Assembly: GCA_018222765.1 (NCBI GenBank)
Contig: JAAEZT010000006.1
Span: 108,810-172,809, forward strand
Length of the DNA stretch: 64,000 nucleotides
Reading direction: 5' to 3'
Source: a bacterium
GTDB taxonomy: Bacteria; Verrucomicrobiota; Verrucomicrobiia; Verrucomicrobiales; Akkermansiaceae
The translations under genes were made by a program, and so were the position numbers. Under the pieces are notes generated by a model. That model saw only the letters and a list, made by a program, of their open reading frames with translations, was not told the origin of the DNA and did no database searches. Positions 7,592 to 15,405 of the stretch are shown in pieces (the stretch's first letter is position 1; every line of letters begins with the position of its first letter).

Positions 7592-10150
7592 GTGAGGTTT
7601 TCTCGTATCGTATTCCCACTCTTTGCTGCCCTCCTCCCCCTTGACAGTGGAGACGCAGTCGAAATCAGGGTTGCTACCTACAACGTGCGCCTGGGTCTGG
7701 GATCTGGAGGTGATCTGGAAAGAGACTCAGCTGAAGCGGTCATTGCCCGGGTCAATCCCGACGTCATCGGGCTTCAAGAAGTCTACTCAGCCGATCGGTC
7801 TGGGAATCCCAGTAATCTTGATGATCTCGCGAGCTCTCTCAACTACCCCCACGTGTTCATTCCCTCGGGGGCAATCGACACCCAAAGCCGGGTGGTCATT
7901 CTTTCAAAGTTCCCTTTTCTAAACTCGTGGAGCATTCTTTCTCCTGCGGGAGCAAATGATATGACCCGTGCCGCGTCGGCTGTCCTGATTGATCTTCCCG
8001 GAACCGACGCAGACCCAGTGATCATCAACGCCCACTTGAAATGCTGTCTGGAACCCGACGACTCATTCCGTCGCGCGGTCGAGATGTTTCGCATTAATGA
8101 TTTTCTCATCGATGAGGGATTCGACAGTTCGGACAATATTTTCTTTCTCGGTGATTTCAACCTCATTGGAAGTAGCTGGACCTACAACTCCCTCCCCGCT
8201 GGCCTCCCATTGAGCTATCAACTGGGAACCGACGTCAGCTTCCCGGTCAACTATTCTCCTGATCCCGCGAGCTACTTCACCTCTCTTGCCCTAACCAATC
8301 CTGGCTTCCTGCAACAGAACGGTAGTTCGAGCGCGACTCACAATTCCGGCTCCACCTTGGATTACATTCTCATCTCAAATCCAATCGCAATCCGAGGAAC
8401 TCAAACTGAGATCTATAAAAGTAGTCTCGACGCCTCCTTTCCCGGCCTTTCCAAATCCGGAACGCCCCTGCCCGCCAGCACTAGTAACGACGCCTCGGAT
8501 CACTATTTGCTTTTCGGCGACTTCGACATTGATGGTGGCGAAACTCTCTCAATGAGCCTTTCAACAAATACGGCCACAGAATCATCTCCCCCGATCAACC
8601 TGACCATCACCTTGCCGCAACCTCCCGGGATCGGCGAGACGGTCACGGTAAACTTAACCAGCTCCGATTCATCCGAGCTCACAATCGCTGCTACCTCCCT
8701 CGTCTTCACCAGTGGACAATCGAGTGCCAGCACAACCCTGACCCCCCGCCCAGACCTCATTCTCGATGGTAGTCAGTCCGTCGACATCCAAGCCTCGGCC
8801 AGCGGATTTAATAGTGTCTTCGAAACAATCACCGTCGCCGATTCCGATACCAGCATCTATCAGCTCACTGAAATCAACGCGCCCTGGCTCCAGACCTTCG
8901 AAGGGTTCCAAGGAGAGGAGACTCCAGCAGCATGGAATGTAACCAACAACAATTGGCAGGGACCCGACGACGGCACAATGGAAATGAGAGGGCCCCGTTC
9001 CTACGGTGGCTCATCATTAGGAAATTTTTCCGGCAGCGAGGATCTCTTTACCGCGACCTTTCAAAACCTGACCGGATCAGCTATCAAATCCTTGTCCATC
9101 TCCTATCTCGCACAACAATGGCGGAGCTTTCAAAACGGCTCCCTCGATCAATGGATCGTTACCTTCATCGACAACGGAGTTCGAACAGAAATACCGGGCC
9201 TTACGTTCACCTCCGAGACAAATCAAGCCACTGGAGCTCTCGAACCACCTCTCGAACAAACACTCCAGGGACTCATCACCGGAATAAACATTTCACCCGG
9301 CGCCAGTATTCAACTGGAATTTCAAGCTACTCCGGGAACTCCCGGCGGTAGCGAACCCGACGATGTCTTCATCAATGAAATCCACTACGACAATGACAGT
9401 AGCGATATCGGTGAGTTTGTCGAAATTGTCGTGGGCCCGGAATATTCAAACGACCTCTCGAACATTGAACTGGTCCTCTACAACGGAAATGGCGGAGGCA
9501 CTTATAACTCCACCCGGACTCTCGACAATTTCATGCAGGGAACAATCTGCGATTCCTGCCACCATATTTTCTACAGCGAGATTTCCGGGATTCAGAATGG
9601 CGCCCCTGACGGAATGGCCTTGATCGTCGATGGTGTCGTAAAACAATTTATTAGTTATGAAGGCAGCTTCACCGCAACCAACGGCCCGGCATCAGGAACA
9701 ACTTCAACCGACATCGGGGTATCCCAAACATCGTCTACTCCGCCTGGCATGGATAGCCTCGGGCTCACGGGGAACGGTTCAGAAGCGGTCGATTTCAGCT
9801 GGAACGTTCTCTCCGGAGTTCACACGCCCGGCCAACTCAATCCTGGACAATCGTTCAGCGCCGGATCCTTTCCGCAGGGAATCGCCATCGACAATCTCAC
9901 CCTCATTCCATACGCCCAGTCAAACGAACCCCATCCGAGTCGTATCTCAGCGATCGACTTAATCACACCCAACACCGTCAGACTTGCTATCCCGACCTCG
10001 AATGGCTTCGACTATAGTCTGGAGAGCTCGTCAGATCTCATCACTTGGACTTCTCGTGCCAATCAGAGTGGTAATGGACAAACCTGGATGCCTGATTTTC
10101 CCTATGAAGTAAATCAATTCTTCCGCCTGAACATTACGCCTTCCGATTAG
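7592..10150 (+). CDS. Secreted endonuclease/exonuclease/phosphatase protein with C-terminal binding modules
   Basis: 852 aa, GTG start, with a signal peptide (residues 1-22). Residues 23-305 form an EEP (DNase I-like) domain: VATYNVRLG, the catalytic Glu in VIGLQEVY, FFLGDFNLIG, and the terminal SDHYLLFGDF. The catalytic residues look intact, so an extracellular nuclease or phosphodiesterase is expected. It is followed by a Calx-beta-like segment (310-410), a second beta-rich region, and a lamin-tail-like block starting VFINEIHYDND near residue 590. The end (YSLESSSDLITWTS) matches a C-terminal module common in secreted Verrucomicrobiota proteins. It could serve phosphate or DNA scavenging. 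It converges with cdd with only 4 bp between them. Confidence 0.85.
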   Translation: MRFSRIVFPLFAALLPLDSGDAVEIRVATYNVRLGLGSGGDLERDSAEAVIARVNPDVIGLQEVYSADRSGNPSNLDDLASSLNYPHVFIPSGAIDTQSRVVILSKFPFLNSWSILSPAGANDMTRAASAVLIDLPGTDADPVIINAHLKCCLEPDDSFRRAVEMFRINDFLIDEGFDSSDNIFFLGDFNLIGSSWTYNSLPAGLPLSYQLGTDVSFPVNYSPDPASYFTSLALTNPGFLQQNGSSSATHNSGSTLDYILISNPIAIRGTQTEIYKSSLDASFPGLSKSGTPLPASTSNDASDHYLLFGDFDIDGGETLSMSLSTNTATESSPPINLTITLPQPPGIGETVTVNLTSSDSSELTIAATSLVFTSGQSSASTTLTPRPDLILDGSQSVDIQASASGFNSVFETITVADSDTSIYQLTEINAPWLQTFEGFQGEETPAAWNVTNNNWQGPDDGTMEMRGPRSYGGSSLGNFSGSEDLFTATFQNLTGSAIKSLSISYLAQQWRSFQNGSLDQWIVTFIDNGVRTEIPGLTFTSETNQATGALEPPLEQTLQGLITGINISPGASIQLEFQATPGTPGGSEPDDVFINEIHYDNDSSDIGEFVEIVVGPEYSNDLSNIELVLYNGNGGGTYNSTRTLDNFMQGTICDSCHHIFYSEISGIQNGAPDGMALIVDGVVKQFISYEGSFTATNGPASGTTSTDIGVSQTSSTPPGMDSLGLTGNGSEAVDFSWNVLSGVHTPGQLNPGQSFSAGSFPQGIAIDNLTLIPYAQSNEPHPSRISAIDLITPNTVRLAIPTSNGFDYSLESSSDLITWTSRANQSGNGQTWMPDFPYEVNQFFRLNITPSD

Positions 10151-10154
10151 AATC

Positions 10155-10544
10155 TCACAATGATTCGGGGCCAAAGGAATCGGGTAATAATTCCCCCAAG
10201 GACATTTCTTTTACCAGAATGCCATTCTCGTCGGCCATCAGGACCCGCATTGATGCAGGACAAAATTCATTAATTACCTGCCGACACGCTCCACACGGGC
10301 TCCCGCCTCCCTTGACCGAAATTGCCAAAAGTTCAAACGAAGACTCGCCCTGACTGATGGCATTGGCAATGGCAACCCGCTCGGCGCAATTGGTCAGTCC
10401 ATACGAGGCATTCTCAACATTACAGCCGGAATACACCTTTCCGGACTCACCCAATATCGCAGCGCCCACAAAAAATTTTGAATAAGGCGCATAGGCGGAT
10501 TTACGCGCTGCAACTGCCAGGTTGATAAGTTCTTGATCGGTCAT
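10155..10544 (-). CDS. cdd: Cytidine deaminase
   Basis: It converts cytidine and deoxycytidine to uridine and deoxyuridine for pyrimidine salvage. The 129-aa length fits the small tetrameric zinc class. The zinc site is complete: [17 protein letters not shown] supplies one Cys and the catalytic Glu, and [13 protein letters not shown] supplies the CxxC pair. The start overlaps the deoD stop by 4 bp (ATGA type), indicating translational coupling. It is the last gene of the nucleoside salvage cluster. Confidence 0.96.
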   Translation of the reverse strand: MTDQELINLAVAARKSAYAPYSKFFVGAAILGESGKVYSGCNVENASYGLTNCAERVAIANAISQGESSFELLAISVKGGGSPCGACRQVINEFCPASMRVLMADENGILVKEMSLGELLPDSFGPESL

Positions 10545-11254
10545 GAGATTCTCACCGCTGCCTCGAGGGCAATTTTCATCATCCCGGTAAAGCTCTTTTC
10601 CCGCTCCTCACTCGAAGTGCTCTCTCCCGTCCGAATGTGATCACTTACCGTGCAAATCGCCATTCCCCGAACCCCAAACTCCGCACAGACCCCGAATAAA
10701 CCCGCTGCTTCCATTTCCACCGCCAACACTCCCATCGCCTCCATGCGATCAAACATCTCGGACTGCGGAGTATAAAAAAGATCTGCCGAGAAGAGGTTTC
10801 CAACTTTTACGGGGATCTCCAGTTCTCGAGCTGCAAGAACATGAGCCTCCACCAAATCGTAGTCTGCAATCGCCGCAAAATCATACCCACCAAATCGCGC
10901 CCGGTTCACTCCACTATCGGTGCATCCTCCCATCCCGATCAAGACATCCCGAACCTTCACTGATTTGGAAACAGCCCCGCAACTACCGACTCGAATGAGA
11001 TTCTTCACGCCATAATCCGTGATCAGTTCCTTGGCATAAATCGAAATTGATGGAATCCCCATTCCACTCCCCATGACGGAAACCGGCGTTCCTCGATAAA
11101 GTCCGGTATAGCCAAACATATTCCGCACTCCATTCACTTGCATCACCTCATCGAGAAAGGTCTCCGCGATAAACTTCGCCCGCAAAGGGTCTCCCGGAAG
11201 AAGAATAGTTTCCGCAAAAGCCCCCTCTTTGGCTTCAATATGTGGTGTCGGCAT
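10541..11254 (-). CDS. deoD: Purine nucleoside phosphorylase, DeoD type
   Basis: It cleaves purine (deoxy)nucleosides with phosphate to give base and (deoxy)ribose-1-phosphate. The 237-aa length matches the hexameric bacterial DeoD class. Signatures are [20 protein letters not shown] at the N-terminus, [10 protein letters not shown] (phosphate site), and [12 protein letters not shown]. The C-terminal catalytic Asp is in [11 protein letters not shown]. It starts 9 bp after deoB and overlaps cdd by 4 bp. Its product feeds DeoB. Confidence 0.97.
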   Translation of the reverse strand: MPTPHIEAKEGAFAETILLPGDPLRAKFIAETFLDEVMQVNGVRNMFGYTGLYRGTPVSVMGSGMGIPSISIYAKELITDYGVKNLIRVGSCGAVSKSVKVRDVLIGMGGCTDSGVNRARFGGYDFAAIADYDLVEAHVLAARELEIPVKVGNLFSADLFYTPQSEMFDRMEAMGVLAVEMEAAGLFGVCAEFGVRGMAICTVSDHIRTGESTSSEEREKSFTGMMKIALEAAVRIS

Positions 11255-11263
11255 GAAAAAACT

Positions 11264-12439
11264 CTACAAGATCGATTGCCCCTCGTCCATCTTCACTCCC
11301 AACCAATCACCAATTGTTGCCCCAACGTCACTAAAAGTGTCCCGAATCCCGCCATTTCCCTGTCCAGCACCATGAATTAACACCGGTACTCTCTCACGGG
11401 TATGATCGGTCCCCCTCCAGGTTGGGTCGTTTCCATGATCCGCTGTGATCACAAGCAGATCCCCCTCCTGTAATTCATTCAGAAAGCGCCCCAGCTCCTC
11501 ATCCCATTCCTCCAAGGCAAGACCGTATCCCTTCGGGTCTCGTCGATGCCCGTAGAGCATGTCGAAATTGACAAAGTTGGTCATCACCAACTCACCAGAT
11601 CCCATCGCTTCACGACTTCGCTCCCAAAGCCTGTCATGTCCACTGGCTTTCAATTCCTCATTAAAACCGACATGCGCAAAAATGTCACCAATCTTGCCCA
11701 CGCCACAAACATGCCTCCCGCTTTCCTTTGCACGCTCCAGCACCGTCGGCTTCGGTGGAGTGACCGCATAGTCTTTTCTGTTTCCAGTTCGTTCAAAACC
11801 ACCTGCCTCCCCAATAAAAGGCCTGGCAATCACACGCCCAACATTGTCCTCCATCAGTAACTCCCGCGCAACTTCACATAGTTTGTAGAGACGCTCCAAT
11901 CCAAATGCTTCCTCATGTGCCGCGATCTGAAAAACCGAATCAGCCGAGGAGTAGAAAATCGGCTTTCCCGATTGCACGCTTTCCTCGCCAAGTCGCGTGA
12001 CGATTTCCGTCCCACTGGCATGACAATGCCCCAGCGATCCAGTCAGGTCACACCGCTTATAAAGCTTCTCAAGAAGCTCCCCCGGAAAACATTCCCTTTC
12101 GTTTGGAAAATATCCCCAATCCCAAGTCGCCGGAACACCAGCCAATTCCCAGTGACCACTCGGTGTGTCTTTCCCGGTCGAGATCTCGGTAGCCGCCGAA
12201 TAATGACCAATCACGTCCTGACCACGCCATCCCTTGGGGAATCGTCCATGGACCAAGCGATAAGCTTCCCCCAAGCCCAAGTGCTGTAGGTTGGGCAAAT
12301 CGAGCGATCGCCCTTCATTCGTGACAAACCACGCCGCAATATGACCCAAGGTATCACTACCCTCATCGCCAAAGGCCTCCGCGTCCGGAGCCCCACCGAT
12401 TCCAACTGAATCCAAGATGAACCACAAGACGCGCCGCAT
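11264..12439 (-). CDS. deoB: Phosphopentomutase
   Basis: It interconverts (deoxy)ribose-1-phosphate and (deoxy)ribose-5-phosphate, linking nucleoside breakdown to central carbon metabolism. The N-terminus RRVLWFILDSVGIGGAPDA has the metal-binding Asp of the alkaline-phosphatase superfamily. The nucleophile region is GKDTPSGHWE, and metal ligands follow in NFVNFDMLYGHRRD and ITADHGNDPTW. The length of 391 aa is typical. It sits in a tight operon with deoD and cdd. Confidence 0.97.
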   Translation of the reverse strand: MRRVLWFILDSVGIGGAPDAEAFGDEGSDTLGHIAAWFVTNEGRSLDLPNLQHLGLGEAYRLVHGRFPKGWRGQDVIGHYSAATEISTGKDTPSGHWELAGVPATWDWGYFPNERECFPGELLEKLYKRCDLTGSLGHCHASGTEIVTRLGEESVQSGKPIFYSSADSVFQIAAHEEAFGLERLYKLCEVARELLMEDNVGRVIARPFIGEAGGFERTGNRKDYAVTPPKPTVLERAKESGRHVCGVGKIGDIFAHVGFNEELKASGHDRLWERSREAMGSGELVMTNFVNFDMLYGHRRDPKGYGLALEEWDEELGRFLNELQEGDLLVITADHGNDPTWRGTDHTRERVPVLIHGAGQGNGGIRDTFSDVGATIGDWLGVKMDEGQSIL

Positions 12440-12487
12440 ATCCGAGTCTAGGGTCGCAAGGAAAGGATGACAATAAAAGCGTGGAGT

Positions 12488-13495
12488 TTACTCCTCTTTG
12501 GGTCTTCTCGGAATCATGTTCTCGAGATTCGAAAAGCGACCTTCAAGCTGGCTCCGATAAAGCTCCAGCTGGCCTTCAGTCAACACAGGACGCAAGAGCT
12601 CAACCTGCTCAGTCACCGATTTAGCCATTGCTTCCGCCGCGAAATCCTTAATCGATTCCCCATCGAGCTGATCACCAGTCGCCATTTTTTCGAGACCCTG
12701 ATTGGCAATCGAGGAAATCATTCCCTGAAGTGCTGGATCGAGAGTCACTCCAGACTGCTTAGTGAATTGCTTAATCATCGATGAGACATCCGAACTTTCT
12801 TCAAGCCCTTCCAGGCGATTTGCGTAAATGATCCCGTATGCATCGTTGCGCTGCTCAGGAGTAAGCATGAGATCTTCCTGCAAGGTTGCGAGCTGACGAA
12901 GAGCTCCGGCTTCCGCACTATTTTGAGTCTGGCGACTCTCAAAATTCTTATACTTTTCCTTTTGCTCGGGCGAAAGCATTTCAACCATCGATTCCTCCAA
13001 AGCGCGTCCACTCATAATGGCCATGGCTCGTTTTGCGGTATCGGAAACAGCCGCCGGATCATTCCCTTCAACAATACCTCCCATCGATTGCATTTCATCA
13101 AACTGCTTGTCCGCAATTTCGAGCAACTTTTCCTGCTGTTCTTTATCCAGGCCGAGAGCCGCGCTCCATTTAGCCATTTTGTTGGTGAGGCGATCCATCT
13201 GGCGCTCACGCATCTCATTGCGGAATTCCTCCCGACGCCCTTCAAGCTCTTCCGGATCAATTTCGGCTACTCTCTCTGCGATACGATCAGTAATTTCCCT
13301 GCTCCTGCTACCATCCATATCAGCGACCCCTTCTTTCTCGTCCCCACTCTCGGTGGATTCAACCTTGGGATCCGTTTCAGCTGAGGTATCTGCGGTGTCC
13401 TCACTCCCGGATGGCCACATTTTCATAATTACAACAGCCGCAACTGCGCCCATGACGGTTCCACCGCCGATAAGGAGATTCTGTTTGGATTTCAT
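12488..13495 (-). CDS. Membrane-anchored helical protein (Spy/CpxP-like features)
   Basis: I place the start at ATG 13495, giving MKSKQNLLIGGGTVMG and one N-terminal membrane anchor (residues 6-25). A TTG at 13558 would add 21 unlikely residues before the anchor. After the anchor come an acidic Ser/Thr/Glu linker and a long helical domain with LGLDKEQQEKLLEI, MLSPEQKEKYKNFES and LMLTPEQRNDAYGII. These L(T/S)PEQ-type repeats resemble Spy/CpxP periplasmic helical proteins. About 335 aa, exported. It lies between deoA and deoB, but its role in salvage is not evident. Function unknown. Confidence 0.65.
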   Translation of the reverse strand: MKSKQNLLIGGGTVMGAVAAVVIMKMWPSGSEDTADTSAETDPKVESTESGDEKEGVADMDGSRSREITDRIAERVAEIDPEELEGRREEFRNEMRERQMDRLTNKMAKWSAALGLDKEQQEKLLEIADKQFDEMQSMGGIVEGNDPAAVSDTAKRAMAIMSGRALEESMVEMLSPEQKEKYKNFESRQTQNSAEAGALRQLATLQEDLMLTPEQRNDAYGIIYANRLEGLEESSDVSSMIKQFTKQSGVTLDPALQGMISSIANQGLEKMATGDQLDGESIKDFAAEAMAKSVTEQVELLRPVLTEGQLELYRSQLEGRFSNLENMIPRRPKEE

Positions 13496-13742
13496 CGATT
13501 TAATAATTGGGATTTCGAATGGCCGCTCGTCGAGCTTCCAAAGTTGATTCGAATCCAACCCAAATAAGGTTACAAAAAAAGACGAAAATCTCTAAATTTA
13601 CCATTTTGATGATCTCTTCTCACGAAATAAGGGTGCCCGTGTTCCGTCAGATCAAACTTAACTCAAAGATCACCCGCTTAAATTCACACTTTCGCATCAT
13701 CGAAGGCACTGCCCGTCCACTGGGACAAAAGCACAGGCCCCG

Positions 13743-13850
13743 TTATGGCATTGAATTTAGTTTTCCTTCTGCAACTCGAAGCCGCGCCCGAAAGAGGAGA
13801 AAGATGCCAAGCGTCAGCGCCCCATAAATTACTCTGGGAAATAATTGCAT
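13743..13850 (-). CDS. Candidate 35-aa single-span membrane protein
   Basis: The ATG at 13850 is preceded by AAAGGAG directly upstream (spacing only 2-3 nt). The reading frame is MQLFPRVIYGALTLGIFLLF followed by a basic tail RARLRVAEGK, a typical single-span topology. It begins 35 bp after the deoA stop on the same strand. I know no family. The rest of the 13496-13885 gap shows no other convincing gene; 13496-13742 probably carries the promoter of the next gene. Confidence 0.4.
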   Translation of the reverse strand: MQLFPRVIYGALTLGIFLLFRARLRVAEGKLNSMP

Positions 13851-13885
13851 CGCTCCTTTAGCGAGCGCAAAAAATCTTAATGCTC

Positions 13886-15199
13886 TCACCCAGAGATCAC
13901 CTCATAAACCACCGGTTGCCCGCTGCTTTGATCTTCCGAAAGCGAAATCGCGTTTTGAACCCGCGCAATCGCTCGCGCCGCGTCATCTTCGCTTCGCGCA
14001 TGGACCTGACAGAGAGCCTCGCCCTCTTCGAGGTTTTGCCCGAGTTCCACAAAGCTGCTGAGCCCAACGGCATAATCAATAACATCCTCGGACCGCATTC
14101 GTCCGCCACCCAACTCCACTACTGCCACTCCAAGCTCACGAGTATCGATTCGGTCCACCCAGCCACCGGAGAGAGCGGGCACCTCTGCCCTCACTTCCGC
14201 AACGGGAAGATATTCCATCGGACGTGCCACCAAGTCCCCTGGCCCACCGAGCCCCGACACCATTTTTTCAAACACCTCGGCGGCTTTCCCCGAATCGAGC
14301 GCTTTCCTCAATTGCGACCGGGCTTCATCTCGTTCCTTCGCCAATCCCCCAAGCACAAGAAGCTCTGACGAAAGACTCATTACCACCGAATCGAGGCGAG
14401 AACGGGTATTCTCACCCCGGAGAAATCGCACCGCATCCAGCACCTCGAGGGCATTCCCGGCGCTTGCGGCCAAGGGTTCGTTCATGTCGGTAATCAGGGC
14501 GCTCGTTTTTACGCCCGCGCCATTAGACACCCCGACGATACTCTCCGCGAGCTCCTTCGCCCCCTCATATTCGCTCATGAAGGCACCACTTCCGGTTTTG
14601 ACATCCATCACCAGCGCGTCCAAGCCAGCCGCCAATTTCTTCGAGAGGATCGAAGCGGTGATGAGATCGATCGATTCCACCGTGGCGGTCACATCCCGGG
14701 TAGCATAAAAGCGTTTATCCGCTGGAGCAAGATCACCTGTTTGCCCGATAATGGCAACGCCACATCCCTTCACCACTTCCCGGAACAAGTCATTAGTCGG
14801 TATCGTCTGATACCCGGGAATTGAGTCGAGCTTATCCAAAGTCCCCCCGGTGTGCCCCAACCCGCGCCCGGAAATCATCGGAACATACCCCCCGCAAGCA
14901 GCAATCAGGGGCCCCAACATCAACGAGACATTATCGCCGACTCCCCCGGTGGAATGCTTGTCGATTACCGGTCCGTCCATGGCGGGCCACTCGAGAACCT
15001 CACCGGAATCTCTCATTCCCTCGGTCAGGGCAACCCGCTCATCGAGGGTCATTCCTTTAAAATACACTGCCATCGCGAAGGCCGCGATTTGGCCTTCCGA
15101 AATTGAGCCATTCCCAATCCCCTCGGAGAAGAAGGAAATTTCAGCTTTCGAGAGGCACTCGCCGTCCCGCTTTTTACGAATGATTTCCTGAGGGATCAT
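13886..15199 (-). CDS. deoA: Thymidine/pyrimidine nucleoside phosphorylase
   Basis: It phosphorolyses thymidine or deoxyuridine to free base and deoxyribose-1-phosphate. 437 aa. Family signatures are [16 protein letters not shown] at the start, [18 protein letters not shown] (phosphate site) and [18 protein letters not shown], plus the Lys/Ser region in [14 protein letters not shown]. The C-terminal barrel domain (residues 335-430) is present. It heads the minus-strand salvage cluster, whose downstream members deoB, deoD and cdd complete deoxynucleoside use. Whether it is strict DeoA or a broader Pdp enzyme cannot be told. Confidence 0.94.
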   Translation of the reverse strand: MIPQEIIRKKRDGECLSKAEISFFSEGIGNGSISEGQIAAFAMAVYFKGMTLDERVALTEGMRDSGEVLEWPAMDGPVIDKHSTGGVGDNVSLMLGPLIAACGGYVPMISGRGLGHTGGTLDKLDSIPGYQTIPTNDLFREVVKGCGVAIIGQTGDLAPADKRFYATRDVTATVESIDLITASILSKKLAAGLDALVMDVKTGSGAFMSEYEGAKELAESIVGVSNGAGVKTSALITDMNEPLAASAGNALEVLDAVRFLRGENTRSRLDSVVMSLSSELLVLGGLAKERDEARSQLRKALDSGKAAEVFEKMVSGLGGPGDLVARPMEYLPVAEVRAEVPALSGGWVDRIDTRELGVAVVELGGGRMRSEDVIDYAVGLSSFVELGQNLEEGEALCQVHARSEDDAARAIARVQNAISLSEDQSSGQPVVYEVISG

Positions 15200-15405
15200 A
15201 ACTTAATTTGGATGTGAATTCGGATTTTGCCCGTTAACTTAGACATCGTCAGTAATGGCGACTTGAAGATTAGCAGGAATCGAACGACTGTATCAACATC
15301 GCTCAACGCCATGCCTCAGATTGCTCGTTATAGGAAAAAGCTCAAACCCAAAGGTCTTTCCTCTTTAACAAGCATTTAAAAAAACTAATCTTTACTCATA
15401 TTCAG

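Noticed and set aside
15240..15330. tRNA-like stretch (GCAGGAATCGAAC) upstream of the lamin-tail gene
   Set aside because: Only a T-arm-like string is present; no acceptor, D-arm or anticodon stem can be paired around it.
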